Source: Gordonia oryzae (lineage in GTDB: Bacteria > Actinomycetota > Actinomycetes > Mycobacteriales > Mycobacteriaceae). Taken from it: a stretch of DNA of 64,000 nucleotides. Below the pieces are notes generated by a model. It did no database searches. It worked only from the letters and a program-made list of their open reading frames with translations, and was not told the DNA's origin. A program made the position numbers and the translations under genes. Positions 1-12,207 of this stretch are shown in pieces; position 1 is the first letter of the stretch; each line of letters starts with the position of its first letter. The stretch is taken from contig NZ_RKMH01000003.1 in assembly GCF_003797185.1 (NCBI RefSeq), forward strand, positions 186,001 to 250,000, in the 5' to 3' direction.

Positions 1-1431
<1,431 letters not shown>

Positions 1432-1488
1432 GCTGATCGGTCACGGGTCACGGTCGGGTGGCATCGCCGGTATCCCCATCGGCGTCGA

Positions 1489-2385
1489 TCAGCCGGCCGG
1501 CGTGGTCGGCGCCGTCGTCGAGGGTGGTGAACCGGCTGTCGTGGTCGTGGTCGGTCGGGTCGTGGGTGCGGTGCTCGGCGTCGACGATGTCTCCAAGGGA
1601 GCCGTGGTCTGATCCGAGGGCTGCGGAGTACCGGTTTCGACGCCACTGACATCAGGAGCCGTGACGCCCGGGCGCGGCGACGTCGGCACTGTGGGCGCGG
1701 CCGACTCGTCGGATTGCAGGCGGGTGATCCATTGATTCATCTGATCCCGGGTTTGCACGTCGCGCACCGGGCCCATCTTGGTCTGCGCCCGCGCAATGAG
1801 CTGCTGCGCCTGGGCGACATCACCCGAGGCAAGCGCCGCCTCGGCCTGCTCGAGATCTGCACGCACGTCATAGGCGGCCTGTGTCTCCGACGCAGCCTGC
1901 GCGAACACGACCTTCTTGACACCCCACAGTGAATCGCCCGGCTGGGCCCCCTCGCTCACCACGGTCAGACCGGCCGCGGCGACCACCGCAATCGCAGCCG
2001 CACCGGCGACGACACGCAGCGAGCGCACCACCCTGCCACCACGCCGTGCACCCGAGCGCACAGCCATCGCGCGCTCGACTTCGACGACGTCGGGGATCTG
2101 CGGTGCGGGCTCGGAGAGAACCTCGTGGCGCCAGCCCGACAGCAGCGCGGCCAACTGATACTCGGTGTCATCACGGGTGGGTGTGGGCACGTCATGGGAG
2201 AGCGCGTCGATAAACGCGTCGTCGAAGTGCACCTGCCGCAGATCGAAGTCCGTTCGCCGGTCGCCCTCATCGGGTACACCGAAACCGCCGTATGGTCCGA
2301 CACCTGCGCCCGCAACGTCGTGCGACGGCTGCCGGCCCGACATAGCTCGACGCCGGTCATGCTCGTCGTTCATTGCGTCGTCCAC
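1489..2385 (-). CDS. rsdA: anti-sigma-D factor RsdA
   Basis: A single-pass membrane anti-sigma factor that should hold SigD inactive. Residues about 45-92 (FDLRQVHFDDAFIDALS ... YQLAALLSGWRHEV) match the sigma-binding region known from RsdA. A membrane segment follows at about 122-143 (VVAGAAAIAVVAAAGL). The extracytoplasmic part is helical and rich in Ala/Gln, and ends in a long Thr/Pro/Ser-rich tail (about 225-298) of the kind often found in cell-wall-spanning linkers. The start is GTG at 2385, and the gene overlaps the sigD stop by 29 nt, so the two are translationally linked. ATG at 2373 is an alternative start. In M. tuberculosis RsdA is degraded through ClpXP; no degradation tag can be judged here. 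Confidence 0.88.
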   Translation of the reverse strand: MDDAMNDEHDRRRAMSGRQPSHDVAGAGVGPYGGFGVPDEGDRRTDFDLRQVHFDDAFIDALSHDVPTPTRDDTEYQLAALLSGWRHEVLSEPAPQIPDVVEVERAMAVRSGARRGGRVVRSLRVVAGAAAIAVVAAAGLTVVSEGAQPGDSLWGVKKVVFAQAASETQAAYDVRADLEQAEAALASGDVAQAQQLIARAQTKMGPVRDVQTRDQMNQWITRLQSDESAAPTVPTSPRPGVTAPDVSGVETGTPQPSDQTTAPLETSSTPSTAPTTRPTTTTTAGSPPSTTAPTTPAG

Positions 2386-2947
2386 CTGCCTTCCTCAGCT
2401 CGTCTTTCAGTTTTGCCAGCGCTCGATGTTGGGCGACGCGCACCGCTCCCGGCGTACTGCCGACCGCGTCGGCGGTCTCCTCAGCGGACATCCCGACCAC
2501 CAAACGCAATACGAGGATTTCGCGCTGCTTGTCGGGTAACACCGAGAGCAGTTGTCGCATCCGCCGGCTGGCATCGGAGTCCAATGCCGCCTCCTCGGGT
2601 CCGCCGAGGACCGTGGTGACATCGGGAACCGCCTCCACCGGATCGGCCTTGACCCGACCGGCAACCCGCATCGCGTCGGCGACCTTGTGGGATGCGATGC
2701 CATAGACGAAGGCCATGAACGGTTTGCCCTGATCCTCATATCGGGGCAGCGCGGTCATCACCGCCATCAACGCCTCCTGCGCAATGTCATCCGCGGAGAA
2801 CAAGTGGCGATCTCCGACTCCGATTCGCCCTCGGCAGTAGCGCAAGATGGGTTCGTGCACACTCTCGAGAACTGACGTGAGAGCCACGCGATCGCCCTGC
2901 CTCGCGGCGCGGACGGCGGCGTCCAGCTCATCACTCGTCAGTTTCAT
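2357..2947 (-). CDS. sigD: ECF-like RNA polymerase sigma factor SigD
   Basis: A sigma-70 family factor of 196 residues. Region 2 contains DDIAQEALMAVMTALPRYED and PFMAFVYGIASHKVADAMR. Region 4 contains LLSVLPDKQREILVLRLV followed by the HTH MSAEETADAVGSTPGAVRVAQHRALAKL. ATG at 2947 (MKLTSDELDAAV) is preferred because upstream in-frame codons look non-coding. The anti-sigma factor rsdA follows directly and overlaps, so the pair forms the usual sigma/anti-sigma operon. In mycobacteria SigD is linked to stationary-phase and stringent-response genes; that role is inferred here. Confidence 0.93.
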   Translation of the reverse strand: MKLTSDELDAAVRAARQGDRVALTSVLESVHEPILRYCRGRIGVGDRHLFSADDIAQEALMAVMTALPRYEDQGKPFMAFVYGIASHKVADAMRVAGRVKADPVEAVPDVTTVLGGPEEAALDSDASRRMRQLLSVLPDKQREILVLRLVVGMSAEETADAVGSTPGAVRVAQHRALAKLKDELRKAGGRRNERRA

Positions 2948-3079
2948 CGTCAGTCGAGATTCCCGTGTTACATAGTGTGCGGCGGACCTCACCTGGTCCG
3001 ATGTGGTGCCATGACGGCCTGAACAGCGGCGCCGCCCTGCTCGGGAACTGCGATGCGGGCGCGGCGAACCCCAAACACC

Positions 3080-3952
3080 TTAGCGATCGTTCGCCGACGT
3101 CACGAACGGCATGCCGCGCTCGACCAGCAGTCGATGCAGATCGTCGACGGAGGCGCCGGTCGAATGCACCTGACCGCCGGGTCCCGAATACGGTGCGTCG
3201 CCGAGTCCTTGCAGCAGCAATGACGCCGCCCAGCACAGTGGAAGCAGACCCGCCTCGGCAGCCCGTTCACATACCTTCGAGGCGTCCTCTCGTGCGTGCT
3301 CGGTCTGCCCGGCGCCGGCGCGCGCGGCCGCGAGAACCAGCCCGGTCTTGATCCGATGTCGCGCGCTTCCCTGTTCCACGCGGTCGGTGAGCCGTGCCTG
3401 CGCTCGCTCGGCAACCTCGACCGCGCGCTTCGCGTCTCCGGTGTACAGAGCCCACTCCGCACGCACCCAGAGCAGTCGGAGCCGGCACCGCGCGTCGGAC
3501 AACCATGGACCCTCGCCCAGGTCCTGCGGCCGTCCGAGGACCACATCGGCCCGTTCGAGGAGTCGATGCGACACCCCGAACCGCGATAACCCCAGATTGT
3601 CGGCGGCGAGATTGACGAGGGTGTCGACCAGGGCGGCGCGAGTCCACCGCGAGGTACCGTGCGACGGCGACGCGCCGGCGGCATCGACGTATGCCAGCGC
3701 GCGCGAATCCAGGGAACGGGCGTCGCGGTGACGACCCGCCTGTCGGTACAGAGACGCCGCGGTACCAGTGGCGAGTGCCGCCATCGGGGCGTCGCCGGCA
3801 CGCCGGGCGTCGGCCACCAACTCCGCCAGCGCGGTCAACGCCGCCGCACCGTACCCGAGCCCTCCGGTCTCGACTGCCGTACACCACCTCTGCACGCGCT
3901 CATCACGCGCGACGACGTGTCCTGCATCACCGTCCGGCGTTCCAGTTAGCAT
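3080..3952 (-). CDS. helical-repeat (TPR-like) hypothetical protein between sigD and whiB3
   Basis: A soluble protein of about 290 residues made of Ala/Arg-rich amphipathic helices of roughly 35-residue period (GTAASLYRQAGRHRDARSLD, then AEWALYTGDAKRAVEVAERA, then AARAGAGQTEHAREDASKVC). This resembles tetratricopeptide repeats. No catalytic motif is seen. Its position between sigD and whiB3 matches the hypothetical Rv3415c of M. tuberculosis. ATG at 3952 (MLTGTPDGDAGH) is preferred to 3973. A 132-nt gap separates it from sigD, so co-transcription is uncertain. Function unknown; a scaffold or regulatory role would be a guess. Confidence 0.72.
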   Translation of the reverse strand: MLTGTPDGDAGHVVARDERVQRWCTAVETGGLGYGAAALTALAELVADARRAGDAPMAALATGTAASLYRQAGRHRDARSLDSRALAYVDAAGASPSHGTSRWTRAALVDTLVNLAADNLGLSRFGVSHRLLERADVVLGRPQDLGEGPWLSDARCRLRLLWVRAEWALYTGDAKRAVEVAERAQARLTDRVEQGSARHRIKTGLVLAAARAGAGQTEHAREDASKVCERAAEAGLLPLCWAASLLLQGLGDAPYSGPGGQVHSTGASVDDLHRLLVERGMPFVTSANDR

Positions 3953-4402
3953 GAATTTAACCCGGCGACACAATTGTTAAAAATCTCGACGGCATCAACG
4001 GTCGATGACGTGACGGTTTCCGTCGGGTTAATCGAATATCTTGGCCGGCCGCAGCACACCATTTCTCCACGTCCTCTCATTTCCTCCAAGACACGTCAAT
4101 ACGTACTGCTCACACCGCATCTACGCAGGCCAAGGACACCCGCGCAACACCGGTCGACACGGCTGTGCTAGCACCGAGAGTCTCACTAACACTGCGTTAA
4201 CAATGGCGGAATCTTTTCGATCATTTCCCACTGATTGACGGTATTGACGTTGTTTCTCGGGCCCGCTTACTGTTCTCTTGCGCCGCCGGAAACGACAACG
4301 ACCGTCATGAACTCCAGACCGGCGCCCACCGTCGGATCACGTAGCGACTCGACGCCCACAAGGTCTACGCGAGTCCACGCCCTTGCAGAAGGAGATGCTG
4401 CC
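3953..4402 (+). promoter_or_regulatory. long non-coding upstream region of whiB3
   Basis: About 450 nt without a supportable gene lie between the divergent starts of the helical-repeat gene and whiB3. The region is clearly lower in G+C than its surroundings near both ends (for example around 3960-4040 and 4180-4260), as expected for promoters and a long 5' leader. Short reading frames here have no coding character. A strong ribosome-binding site (AGAAGGAG, 4386-4393) lies just before the whiB3 start. Confidence 0.5.
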
Positions 4403-4699
4403 ATGCCTGCACCGAACCACCTTCCCGGCCCGAACGCCGACGTCTGGGATTGGCAGATGCACGGCCTGTGCCGTGGTGTCGAATCGTCGATGTTCTTTCA
4501 TCCCGACGGCGAACGCGGCCGGGCCCGGGCTCAGCGTGAACGGCGCGCCAAGGAGATGTGCCATCAGTGTCCGGTGATCGCCCAGTGCCGCGAGCACGCA
4601 CTCGCGGTGGCCGAGCCGTACGGTATCTGGGGCGGACTGTCGGAATCCGAACGCAGCATGCTGATGAAGCGCGGGGTCGGACGCCGCATCGCGAGCTGA
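4403..4699 (+). CDS. whiB3: WhiB3-type iron-sulfur transcription regulator
   Basis: A 98-residue Wbl protein. Four cysteines (C23, C53, C56, C62) form the C...CxxC...C cluster-ligand pattern for a redox-sensitive 4Fe-4S centre, followed by the G(I/V)WGG turn (GIWGG, 74-78) that contacts the sigma factor. SSMFFHPDGERGRAR is the characteristic WhiB3 block. A longer in-frame start at 4235 exists, but ATG at 4403 has a strong Shine-Dalgarno and matches family length. WhiB3 in mycobacteria senses redox state and controls lipid and storage metabolism; the same role is inferred. It faces groEL1 across a strong terminator. Confidence 0.94.
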   Translation: MPAPNHLPGPNADVWDWQMHGLCRGVESSMFFHPDGERGRARAQRERRAKEMCHQCPVIAQCREHALAVAEPYGIWGGLSESERSMLMKRGVGRRIAS

Positions 4700-4757
4700 G
4701 AGCGCACCAGCCACGGCCAGGCGCGACAGCCTCCCCAACTCCATCGGAGTGACATGA

Positions 4758-4800
4758 CGATGCCGGGGTGGTCACCCAGATGGTGACCACCCCGGCATCG
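4758..4800. terminator. bidirectional terminator between whiB3 and groEL1
   Basis: A perfect 19-bp inverted repeat (arms 4758-4776 and 4782-4800) with a five-base CAGAT loop sits between two convergent genes. No U-tract is present, as is usual for actinobacterial terminators. Confidence 0.85.
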
Positions 4801-4832
4801 TCGTGAAGAACCGTCGTAAAGAAGACCGACCG

Positions 4833-6662
<1,830 letters not shown>

Positions 6663-6670
6663 TCAGGCAA

Positions 6671-6706
6671 CTCCGCCCCGGTGGCCCAAAGGGCACCGGG
6701 GCGGAG
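6671..6706 (-). terminator. strong hairpin between groES and groEL1
   Basis: A GC-rich inverted repeat (CTCCGCCCCGGTG... pairing with ...CACCGGGGCGGAG) about 40 nt past the groES stop, inside an unusually long 299-nt groES-groEL1 spacer. It could terminate most groES transcripts or mark an mRNA processing site. The rest of the spacer holds no gene. Confidence 0.6.
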
Positions 6707-6748
6707 AGAGGTTCACGAATTCTCGTGTCGCTCTAACGCGTTGCGCTC

Positions 6749-7048
6749 TTACTTGCCGATGACCGCGAGCACGTCGCGCGCCGACAAGATCAGGTACTCC
6801 TCGCCGGCGTACTTGATCTCGGTGCCGCCGTACTTGCTGTAGATGACGGTGTCGCCTTCCTTGACGTCGACCGGGACACGGTTGCCCTGCTCGGTCACCC
6901 GTCCCTCACCGACTGCGATGACGGTGCCTTCCTGCGGCTTCTCCTTGGCGGTGTCCGGGATGACCAGACCCGACGCGGTGGTCGTCTCGGCCTCGACGGC
7001 CTGCACCAGGATCTTGTCCTCAAGCGGCTTGATGTTCACGCTCGCCAC
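6749..7048 (-). CDS. groES: co-chaperonin GroES
   Basis: The 10-kDa heptameric lid of the GroE chaperonin, 99 residues. [17 protein letters not shown], the mobile loop [21 protein letters not shown] and [15 protein letters not shown] are canonical. The start is GTG at 7048 (VASVNIKPL); the upstream in-frame extension is not conserved. It is transcribed leftward toward groEL1 with a CIRCE-type operator about 120 nt upstream, so HrcA-type heat-shock repression is expected. Confidence 0.96.
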   Translation of the reverse strand: MASVNIKPLEDKILVQAVEAETTTASGLVIPDTAKEKPQEGTVIAVGEGRVTEQGNRVPVDVKEGDTVIYSKYGGTEIKYAGEEYLILSARDVLAVIGK

Positions 7049-7160
7049 GATGTCAGTCCTCAACTTTCTCGTTCGAGAAGTGGATGTACTTGTTGCAGTT
7101 GACCTGCATTGGGGGCTCTGCCACAAACCTCGTCGTCGCGGGTGCCGAGGTTCACAACAC

Positions 7161-7200
7161 AGTGCCTATTGGCACTCTATACATGCGAGTGCCAGCACTC
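7161..7200 (-). promoter_or_regulatory. CIRCE-type HrcA operator upstream of groES
   Basis: The core 7169-7195 is TTGGCACTC, nine bases, then GAGTGCCAG, the CIRCE arrangement bound by HrcA. Flanking half-sites extend it. AGTGCC-TATT-GGCACT (7161-7176) and GAGTGC-CA-GCACTC (7187-7200) give four alternating half-sites. Confidence 0.85.
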
Positions 7201-7222
7201 AAGGGCGGCGGGTGCAAAATTC

Positions 7223-8827
7223 TCAGCAGTGGGCACACGGCTGCGGAACGGACACCTCCGGCACCGCTGCGGCCGACGGCGCTGCAGGCTCGTCCGGCCG
7301 CCCTCCACCCGCGACTGCGTCGCGTCGACCAAACCAACTCACCGCCACCGCGCCGACAAAGCCGATCACCGACAGCGTGCTGACCAGCCAGATCGCCGTA
7401 GTCATCCCGCCGAGCAACTCACCGGGTCGATTGTGCTCCCCCGAGCTGGAGAGCACGGCGGTCACCACGGCGAGCATCACCGCTCCGCCGATCTGCACGC
7501 TGGTGTTGACCAACCCGGACGCGAGCCCCTGCTCGTCGTCGTCGACGCCCGCGGTCCCCTGAGAGGTCACCGACGGGAACGTGAGAGCGAAACCGATGCC
7601 GAGGAGCACGATGGTCGGCAACAGGAAATCCACGTAGCCCATGCCGGGCCGGGCTCGTGCGAACCAGAGGTATCCGCCGAGGAAGGCCGCGAATCCGACC
7701 GCGATCAGCAACGGGGTGGGCACGCGGTCGAGTACCCGGTCCATCCGGGTCGCACTGGCCGCGACGATCAACCCGGCCGGCAGGAAGCCCAGGGCCATGG
7801 CCAGCGGGGTCCAGCCGAGCGAGTCCTGCAGGTAGAGGGTGACGACGAACTGGAAGGCGACATACCCGCCGAACATCAGCGCACCGGAGATGTTGGCGTG
7901 TACCAGCAGGTACGACCGCAAGATGCCCAGTCGCACGAGCGGATGTCGGTGCCGGATCTCGATGACCAGGAACGCGACGGCCAGCACGGCCGCGGCAACG
8001 AAGGTACCGATGGTGGCCGTCGACGCCCACCCGATCTCGGGAGCCCGGACCACCGCGAACACGAGCAGCAGCAGCGCACTCGTGCTCGTCGCCGCGCCGA
8101 GGACGTCGAACTGCGCCCAGCCGAACGCGACCCGCTCACCGCGCGGGACGACCCGCAGTCCCGCGACGAACAGTCCGATCGCGACCGGTCCCGGGAACAT
8201 CAGGGTGGCCCGCCAGGACCACTCGGTGAGCAGTCCACCGAAGACCAGACCGAGCGAGAAGCCGCTGGCTCCGCAGACGGTGTAGATGCTCAGCGCGCGG
8301 TTGCGCGCCGGCCCCTCGGCGAAGGTGGTCGTGATGATCGACAACCCGGCCGGCACGGTGAACGCCGCCGCCACGCCCTTGATGAATCGCAGTGCCACGA
8401 TCAGCATGTCGATATCGACGACGGCGCTGGCCACCGACGCGACCGCGAAGACGCCGAGCGCGACGAGAAAGACGCGGCGCCGTCCGAGGAGGTCGCTCAC
8501 CCGGCCGCCGAGCAGGAGCAGACCGCCATAACCCAGGACATATCCACTGACGATCCATTGGAGTTCGCCCTGCCCCATGCCAAGATCGGAGCCGATCGAG
8601 GGAAGTGCGACGCCGACCATCGACACGTCGAGCCCGTCGAGGAACAACGCTCCCGCGAGCACGACGAGCAGAATCCAGGTCCGCGCAGGCCAGCCCGCAC
8701 TACTCGTGACATGGCCGGCCGCGACATGCTTGGCCCGGTCGAGCGGCGACTCGTCGTGCGGCGCGCGTGGCGCCTCCCTGCGTCCCGGCACGACCGGGGA
8801 ACCCGCCTTGCGATCTGTGAATGCCAT
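7223..8827 (-). CDS. MFS drug exporter, DHA2-like (14 TM)
   Basis: A proton-coupled major facilitator of about 534 residues. The first helix (LLVVLAGALFLDGLDVSMVGVALPSI) is followed by the motif-A loop GGRVSDLLGRRRVF. About 14 hydrophobic segments are visible, pointing to the DHA2 (EmrB/QacA-like) family. The substrate cannot be told. ATG at 8827 is preferred over 8878 because a TATAGT hexamer sits exactly 6 nt upstream, a leaderless architecture mirrored by the divergent marR. The longer start would place the presumed operator inside coding sequence. The MarR neighbour is its likely repressor. Confidence 0.88.
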   Translation of the reverse strand: MAFTDRKAGSPVVPGRREAPRAPHDESPLDRAKHVAAGHVTSSAGWPARTWILLVVLAGALFLDGLDVSMVGVALPSIGSDLGMGQGELQWIVSGYVLGYGGLLLLGGRVSDLLGRRRVFLVALGVFAVASVASAVVDIDMLIVALRFIKGVAAAFTVPAGLSIITTTFAEGPARNRALSIYTVCGASGFSLGLVFGGLLTEWSWRATLMFPGPVAIGLFVAGLRVVPRGERVAFGWAQFDVLGAATSTSALLLLVFAVVRAPEIGWASTATIGTFVAAAVLAVAFLVIEIRHRHPLVRLGILRSYLLVHANISGALMFGGYVAFQFVVTLYLQDSLGWTPLAMALGFLPAGLIVAASATRMDRVLDRVPTPLLIAVGFAAFLGGYLWFARARPGMGYVDFLLPTIVLLGIGFALTFPSVTSQGTAGVDDDEQGLASGLVNTSVQIGGAVMLAVVTAVLSSSGEHNRPGELLGGMTTAIWLVSTLSVIGFVGAVAVSWFGRRDAVAGGGRPDEPAAPSAAAVPEVSVPQPCAHC

Positions 8828-8833
8828 GCCGAC

Positions 8834-8919
8834 ACTATATGCAGGTGCATCTAATGTGGCCGCATTATTTGTTGTCACATTATTTTTGCTCGCATAAAAT
8901 GTAGCGTCAGTGATATAGT
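8834..8919. promoter_or_regulatory. divergent leaderless promoters with palindromic operators (MFS/marR)
   Basis: TATAGT at 8834-8839 (minus) and TATAGT at 8914-8919 (plus) each lie exactly 6 nt from an ATG, so both transcripts are probably leaderless. Between them are the near-palindrome AATGTGGCCGCATT (8853-8866) and the inverted repeat ACATT-N16-AATGT (8877-8902). Each sits at a -35 position and is a candidate MarR site. Confidence 0.6.
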
Positions 8920-8925
8920 GCCGCC

Positions 8926-9387
8926 ATGAGCACGGCGGCGGAAGGCGACGCGACGAACGAAGCCGTGCCCGTCAACGACGACCGCACCGACGAACTCGCC
9001 GCCGCATGGCACGATCTCTCGGTCCGCTTCCACCGCATCCAGTGCACCCTCGACCGCGAACTCCAGTCGTTGCACCACCTATCCTCCAGTGAATTCGAGG
9101 TCCTCGAACTCCTCTGGGGCGCAGCCGATCACAGCCTACGAATGAGCGATCTGGCCGGGCAGGTGCATCTGACGCAGAGCGCACTGTCGCGAGTGGTCGC
9201 CCGACTCGACAAGGACGGATTCGTCGAGCGCACGATGTGCGCCACGGACCGACGGTCGGTCGTCGCTGCTCTCACCGACGAGGGAGCGCGACGGTACACC
9301 GATGCCCGGCCGACACAACGTCGAATCCTCGCCGAGCAGTGTGTGACGTGCCCCGAAGTATCCGGCGGCTCGTTCACCACCACCTGA
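8926..9387 (+). CDS. MarR-family transcriptional regulator
   Basis: A winged-helix repressor of 153 residues. Recognition helix region: RMSDLAGQVHLTQSALSRVVARLDKDGFVER, then the wing CATDRRSVVAALTDEG. It diverges from the MFS gene, so it probably represses both. The protein ends soon after the wing with CVTCPEVSGGSFTTT, where MarR proteins normally have a final dimerisation helix. The C-terminus may have diverged or been altered by a frameshift. The stop lies 15 nt from the convergent tsaD stop. Confidence 0.85.
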   Translation: MSTAAEGDATNEAVPVNDDRTDELAAAWHDLSVRFHRIQCTLDRELQSLHHLSSSEFEVLELLWGAADHSLRMSDLAGQVHLTQSALSRVVARLDKDGFVERTMCATDRRSVVAALTDEGARRYTDARPTQRRILAEQCVTCPEVSGGSFTTT

Positions 9388-9402
9388 AGCAGCACCCCGT
9401 TG

Positions 9403-10446
9403 TCACAACTGCGGGACTTGCACACTCATCCCCGGATCGGTCGCCACCGTCAAGGGTGAGGGCTGTGCACCGCCGGCGATGACGTGGGCCCCCAGCGTCG
9501 CGATCATCACCCCGTTGTCGGTGCATCGACGCGGCGTGGGTACCCGGAGCGTGATATCCGCTGCCGCACAACGCTCTTGCGCCAGAGAGCGGATACGCGA
9601 GTTGGCCGTCGCCCCGCCACCAAGCACGAGAGTGTCGACGCCGAGATCACCGCACGCACGTACGGCCTTGAACGTCAACACGTCGGCGACCGCCTCCTGA
9701 AAAGATGCCGCGACGTCGGCGATCGACACCTCGACGCCGTCTCGTCGACACTTCTCCACATAGCGGGCCACCGCCGTCTTGACCCCGCTGAACGAGAAGT
9801 CATAGCGCGCGTCGCGGGGCCCGGTCATTCCCCGAGGAAAGGCGATCGCTTCCCGGTCCCCGCGCGCCGCAGCCTCGTCCAGCGCCGGTCCACCCGGGAA
9901 ACCGAGGTCGAGCAGGCGGGCGACCTTGTCGAACGCCTCACCGGCGGCATCGTCGAGGGTGGTACCGAGTTCGACGATCGGCTCGGCGAGGTCGGTGACG
10001 TGCAGCAGGTGCGTGTGCCCGCCGGAGACCAGCAGGGCCACGCATTCGGGCATCGGTCCGTGCTCCAGGGTGTCGACCGCGACATGTCCGCCGAGGTGAT
10101 TCATCGCATACAGCGGGACATCCCAGGCCAGCGCATAGGATTTCGCTGCCGCCACCCCCACCAGCAGGGCCCCGGCCAGACCCGGGCCGATGGTGACCGC
10201 GATGGCATCGGGCCGATCGATCCCGGCCGCCGCGCGAGCCCGCCGCATGGTGGGCACGATTGCCTCGAGGTGTGCGCGGGAGGCGATCTCGGGGACCACT
10301 CCCCCGAATCGGGCATGCTCGTCGACGCTGGAGGCCACCTCGTCGGCAAGCAGGACTGCCCGACCCGGCTCGTCGGTGCCCGGCTCCCAGCGCACAATCC
10401 CGACTCCCGTTTCGTCGCAGGAGCTCTCGATACCCATCACGATCAT
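9403..10446 (-). CDS. tsaD: tRNA t6A threonylcarbamoyltransferase subunit TsaD
   Basis: The catalytic subunit that transfers threonylcarbamoyl from TC-AMP to A37 of ANN-decoding tRNAs, working with TsaB and TsaE. 347 residues, starting [18 protein letters not shown]. The metal-binding motif is [10 protein letters not shown], followed by [26 protein letters not shown] and [24 protein letters not shown] is near the end. The ATG overlaps the rimI stop (ATGA). The larger open frame extending to 11070 is readthrough into another frame of rimI and is not used. tsaB and tsaE lie upstream in the same operon. Confidence 0.97.
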   Translation of the reverse strand: MIVMGIESSCDETGVGIVRWEPGTDEPGRAVLLADEVASSVDEHARFGGVVPEIASRAHLEAIVPTMRRARAAAGIDRPDAIAVTIGPGLAGALLVGVAAAKSYALAWDVPLYAMNHLGGHVAVDTLEHGPMPECVALLVSGGHTHLLHVTDLAEPIVELGTTLDDAAGEAFDKVARLLDLGFPGGPALDEAAARGDREAIAFPRGMTGPRDARYDFSFSGVKTAVARYVEKCRRDGVEVSIADVAASFQEAVADVLTFKAVRACGDLGVDTLVLGGGATANSRIRSLAQERCAAADITLRVPTPRRCTDNGVMIATLGAHVIAGGAQPSPLTVATDPGMSVQVPQL

Positions 10447-10976
10447 GCGTGCTGCCCACCCTTGCCTGCCGAATCCAGTGACTCGTCGACGCCGGCCCGA
10501 CCGGAGGCCGACGGACGGATCATCGTGTAGGCGTCGGCACCCGACGGCTGGTAGTAGCCGCGCCGCACGCCCGACCTCACAAAGCCGTTGCGCTCGTAGA
10601 GCGCGATCGCGGTGACGTTGTCGACGCGCACCTCGAGGAAGACCGGTGCGTCGACGGAGTCGGCGACCTCGAGCAGCGCATCGAGCAATGCCCTGCCATA
10701 ACCGCGTCCGCGGTGGGTCGGCGCGACGGCGATCGTGTGGATCTCGCAGTCGAAGCTGCCCTCGGATCCGAGGGTGGAAATACCCGCGTAGCCGGCCACC
10801 GCACCACCGGGCTCGTCCCGGATCGCAAAGTAGCGGTTGTACGGCGCGTTCAGCTCTGCCCGGAAAGCCGTTGCCGGCCAGGGTGAATCGCCGGCAAACA
10901 TCTCCTTCTCCAGGGCGGCGCAACGAGGGATGTCGCGGTGGCCGAGAGCATCGATGATCGGCACAACGGTGGTCAC
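10443..10976 (-). CDS. rimI: ribosomal protein S18-alanine N-acetyltransferase RimI
   Basis: A GNAT acetyltransferase of 177 residues. The acetyl-CoA pyrophosphate loop is [20 protein letters not shown], followed by [20 protein letters not shown]. RimI acetylates ribosomal S18, or other N-termini in actinobacteria, and usually lies between tsaB and tsaD as here. The start is GTG at 10976, overlapping the tsaB stop. The last 20 residues are poorly conserved. Confidence 0.92.
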   Translation of the reverse strand: MTTVVPIIDALGHRDIPRCAALEKEMFAGDSPWPATAFRAELNAPYNRYFAIRDEPGGAVAGYAGISTLGSEGSFDCEIHTIAVAPTHRGRGYGRALLDALLEVADSVDAPVFLEVRVDNVTAIALYERNGFVRSGVRRGYYQPSGADAYTMIRPSASGRAGVDESLDSAGKGGQHA

Positions 10977-11764
10977 GACGCGCCGACCTTCTTGTGTTGC
11001 TGGTCTTTTCGTTCCACCGCATCGGGTCGGCGCAGATAGAGCGGAAGGAGTGGCGGCACACTCTGCCCACCGGTCACCGCGATCGCAGCCGCACCGAGCA
11101 GTCCGGCGACCGAGGGTACGGTGATCGCCGGATCATCACCACCCCAACCACTCTGGCGTAGATGGGCAGCCGACCCGCCGACCGCGTCGACACCCGAGTC
11201 GGAGAGAACTTCGGCGACGACGCCGGGAGCGCTCACCTCAGGTCCGCGCGTGCGGGTGTGCCCGCCGTCGCGATAGAGCGCCCAGTACACCTCACGGCGG
11301 CGCGCGTCGGTGAGCGCGAGCACCGTGGCGCCCGGCGCGCTCACGCGACCCACATCGTGTGCGATGGCATCGAGCGAACAGACGCCGAACACCGGAATAT
11401 CCAGGGCGTCACCGAATCCGGCGCCGGTTGCCATGCCCACCCGCAGGCCGGTGAACGGCCCGGGCCCGGTTCCGACGACCACCGCGTCGATGCCATCGCG
11501 GCCGACGCCTGATTCCTCGAGTACCTCGGCGATGAGCGAGGTCAGGATCTCCGCGTGGCGACGCCCGTCGGCCACCACGCGGGTGGCGGACACACGGCAC
11601 TCGGGAGCCCCGTCCGTCGTCGTGATGCGGCCGATCCCGGTGACGACGGTGTCGGTGGCGGTGTCGATCACGAGCACGGTTCGGGTGCGCCCGGGTGGAG
11701 AGCTCTCACCTGCCAGGGCGCCGGTGGCCATCTGCGCTGACGGTGTCGATTCCGGTGTGCTCAT
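10973..11764 (-). CDS. tsaB: t6A synthesis subunit TsaB
   Basis: The scaffold subunit of the t6A-modifying TsaBDE complex, 263 residues in the ASKHA fold but without catalysis of its own. [16 protein letters not shown] opens the fold, and [27 protein letters not shown] is the TsaB signature. The start is ATG at 11764, overlapping the tsaE stop (ATGA). An in-frame ATG at 11779 is possible. The N-terminal 35 residues are longer than typical TsaB and low-complexity. Confidence 0.93.
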   Translation of the reverse strand: MSTPESTPSAQMATGALAGESSPPGRTRTVLVIDTATDTVVTGIGRITTTDGAPECRVSATRVVADGRRHAEILTSLIAEVLEESGVGRDGIDAVVVGTGPGPFTGLRVGMATGAGFGDALDIPVFGVCSLDAIAHDVGRVSAPGATVLALTDARRREVYWALYRDGGHTRTRGPEVSAPGVVAEVLSDSGVDAVGGSAAHLRQSGWGGDDPAITVPSVAGLLGAAAIAVTGGQSVPPLLPLYLRRPDAVERKDQQHKKVGAS

Positions 11765-12207
11765 CGGTGATTCACCCATTCCCAACTCGCGTGGCGTACG
11801 TCGGTGTCGGGGTCGCGGACCAGACGTATCAGCAGATGTCGCTCGGCCAGACGTTCGGCCACCCCCTCGCCCCACTCGACCACCACGACGGCGTCGGCGA
11901 GGTCGGTGTCGAGGTCGAGTGCGTCGAGTTCCTCGAGCCCACCGAGCCGATAGGCGTCGACGTGAATCATCGCGGGCCGACCCGCCGAAGTCGGCCGGTG
12001 TTCGCGCGCGATGATGAACGTCGGTGAGGAGACCGGACCGGCGACGTGCAGCCCTCGCCCAATGCCGCGCGCGAGTGCGGTTTTGCCCGCACCCAGTGGC
12101 CCGTCCAGGATCACCAGGTCACCAGACGAAAGTTCTTGCGCGAGTTCTTCTCCGAACATTTCGGTGTCGGTGACTTCGGGGAGATCGCGGGTCTGCGGTC
12201 CACTCAT
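11761..12207 (-). CDS. tsaE: t6A synthesis ATPase TsaE
   Basis: A P-loop ATPase of 148 residues that drives turnover of the TsaBD complex. Walker A is GPLGAGKT (36-43), followed by SSPTFIIAREH, IHVDAYRLGG and VVVEWGEGVAERL, all family blocks. The start is ATG at 12207, overlapping the hydrolase stop. The longer frame upstream is an Arg-rich antisense-like extension. Confidence 0.94.
   Translation of the reverse strand: MSGPQTRDLPEVTDTEMFGEELAQELSSGDLVILDGPLGAGKTALARGIGRGLHVAGPVSSPTFIIAREHRPTSAGRPAMIHVDAYRLGGLEELDALDLDTDLADAVVVVEWGEGVAERLAERHLLIRLVRDPDTDVRHASWEWVNHR

Noticed and set aside
7109..8854. 581-codon plus-strand open frame
   Set aside because: Antisense to the MFS transporter; very polar Arg/Glu/Asp/His-rich translation typical of shadows of membrane proteins.
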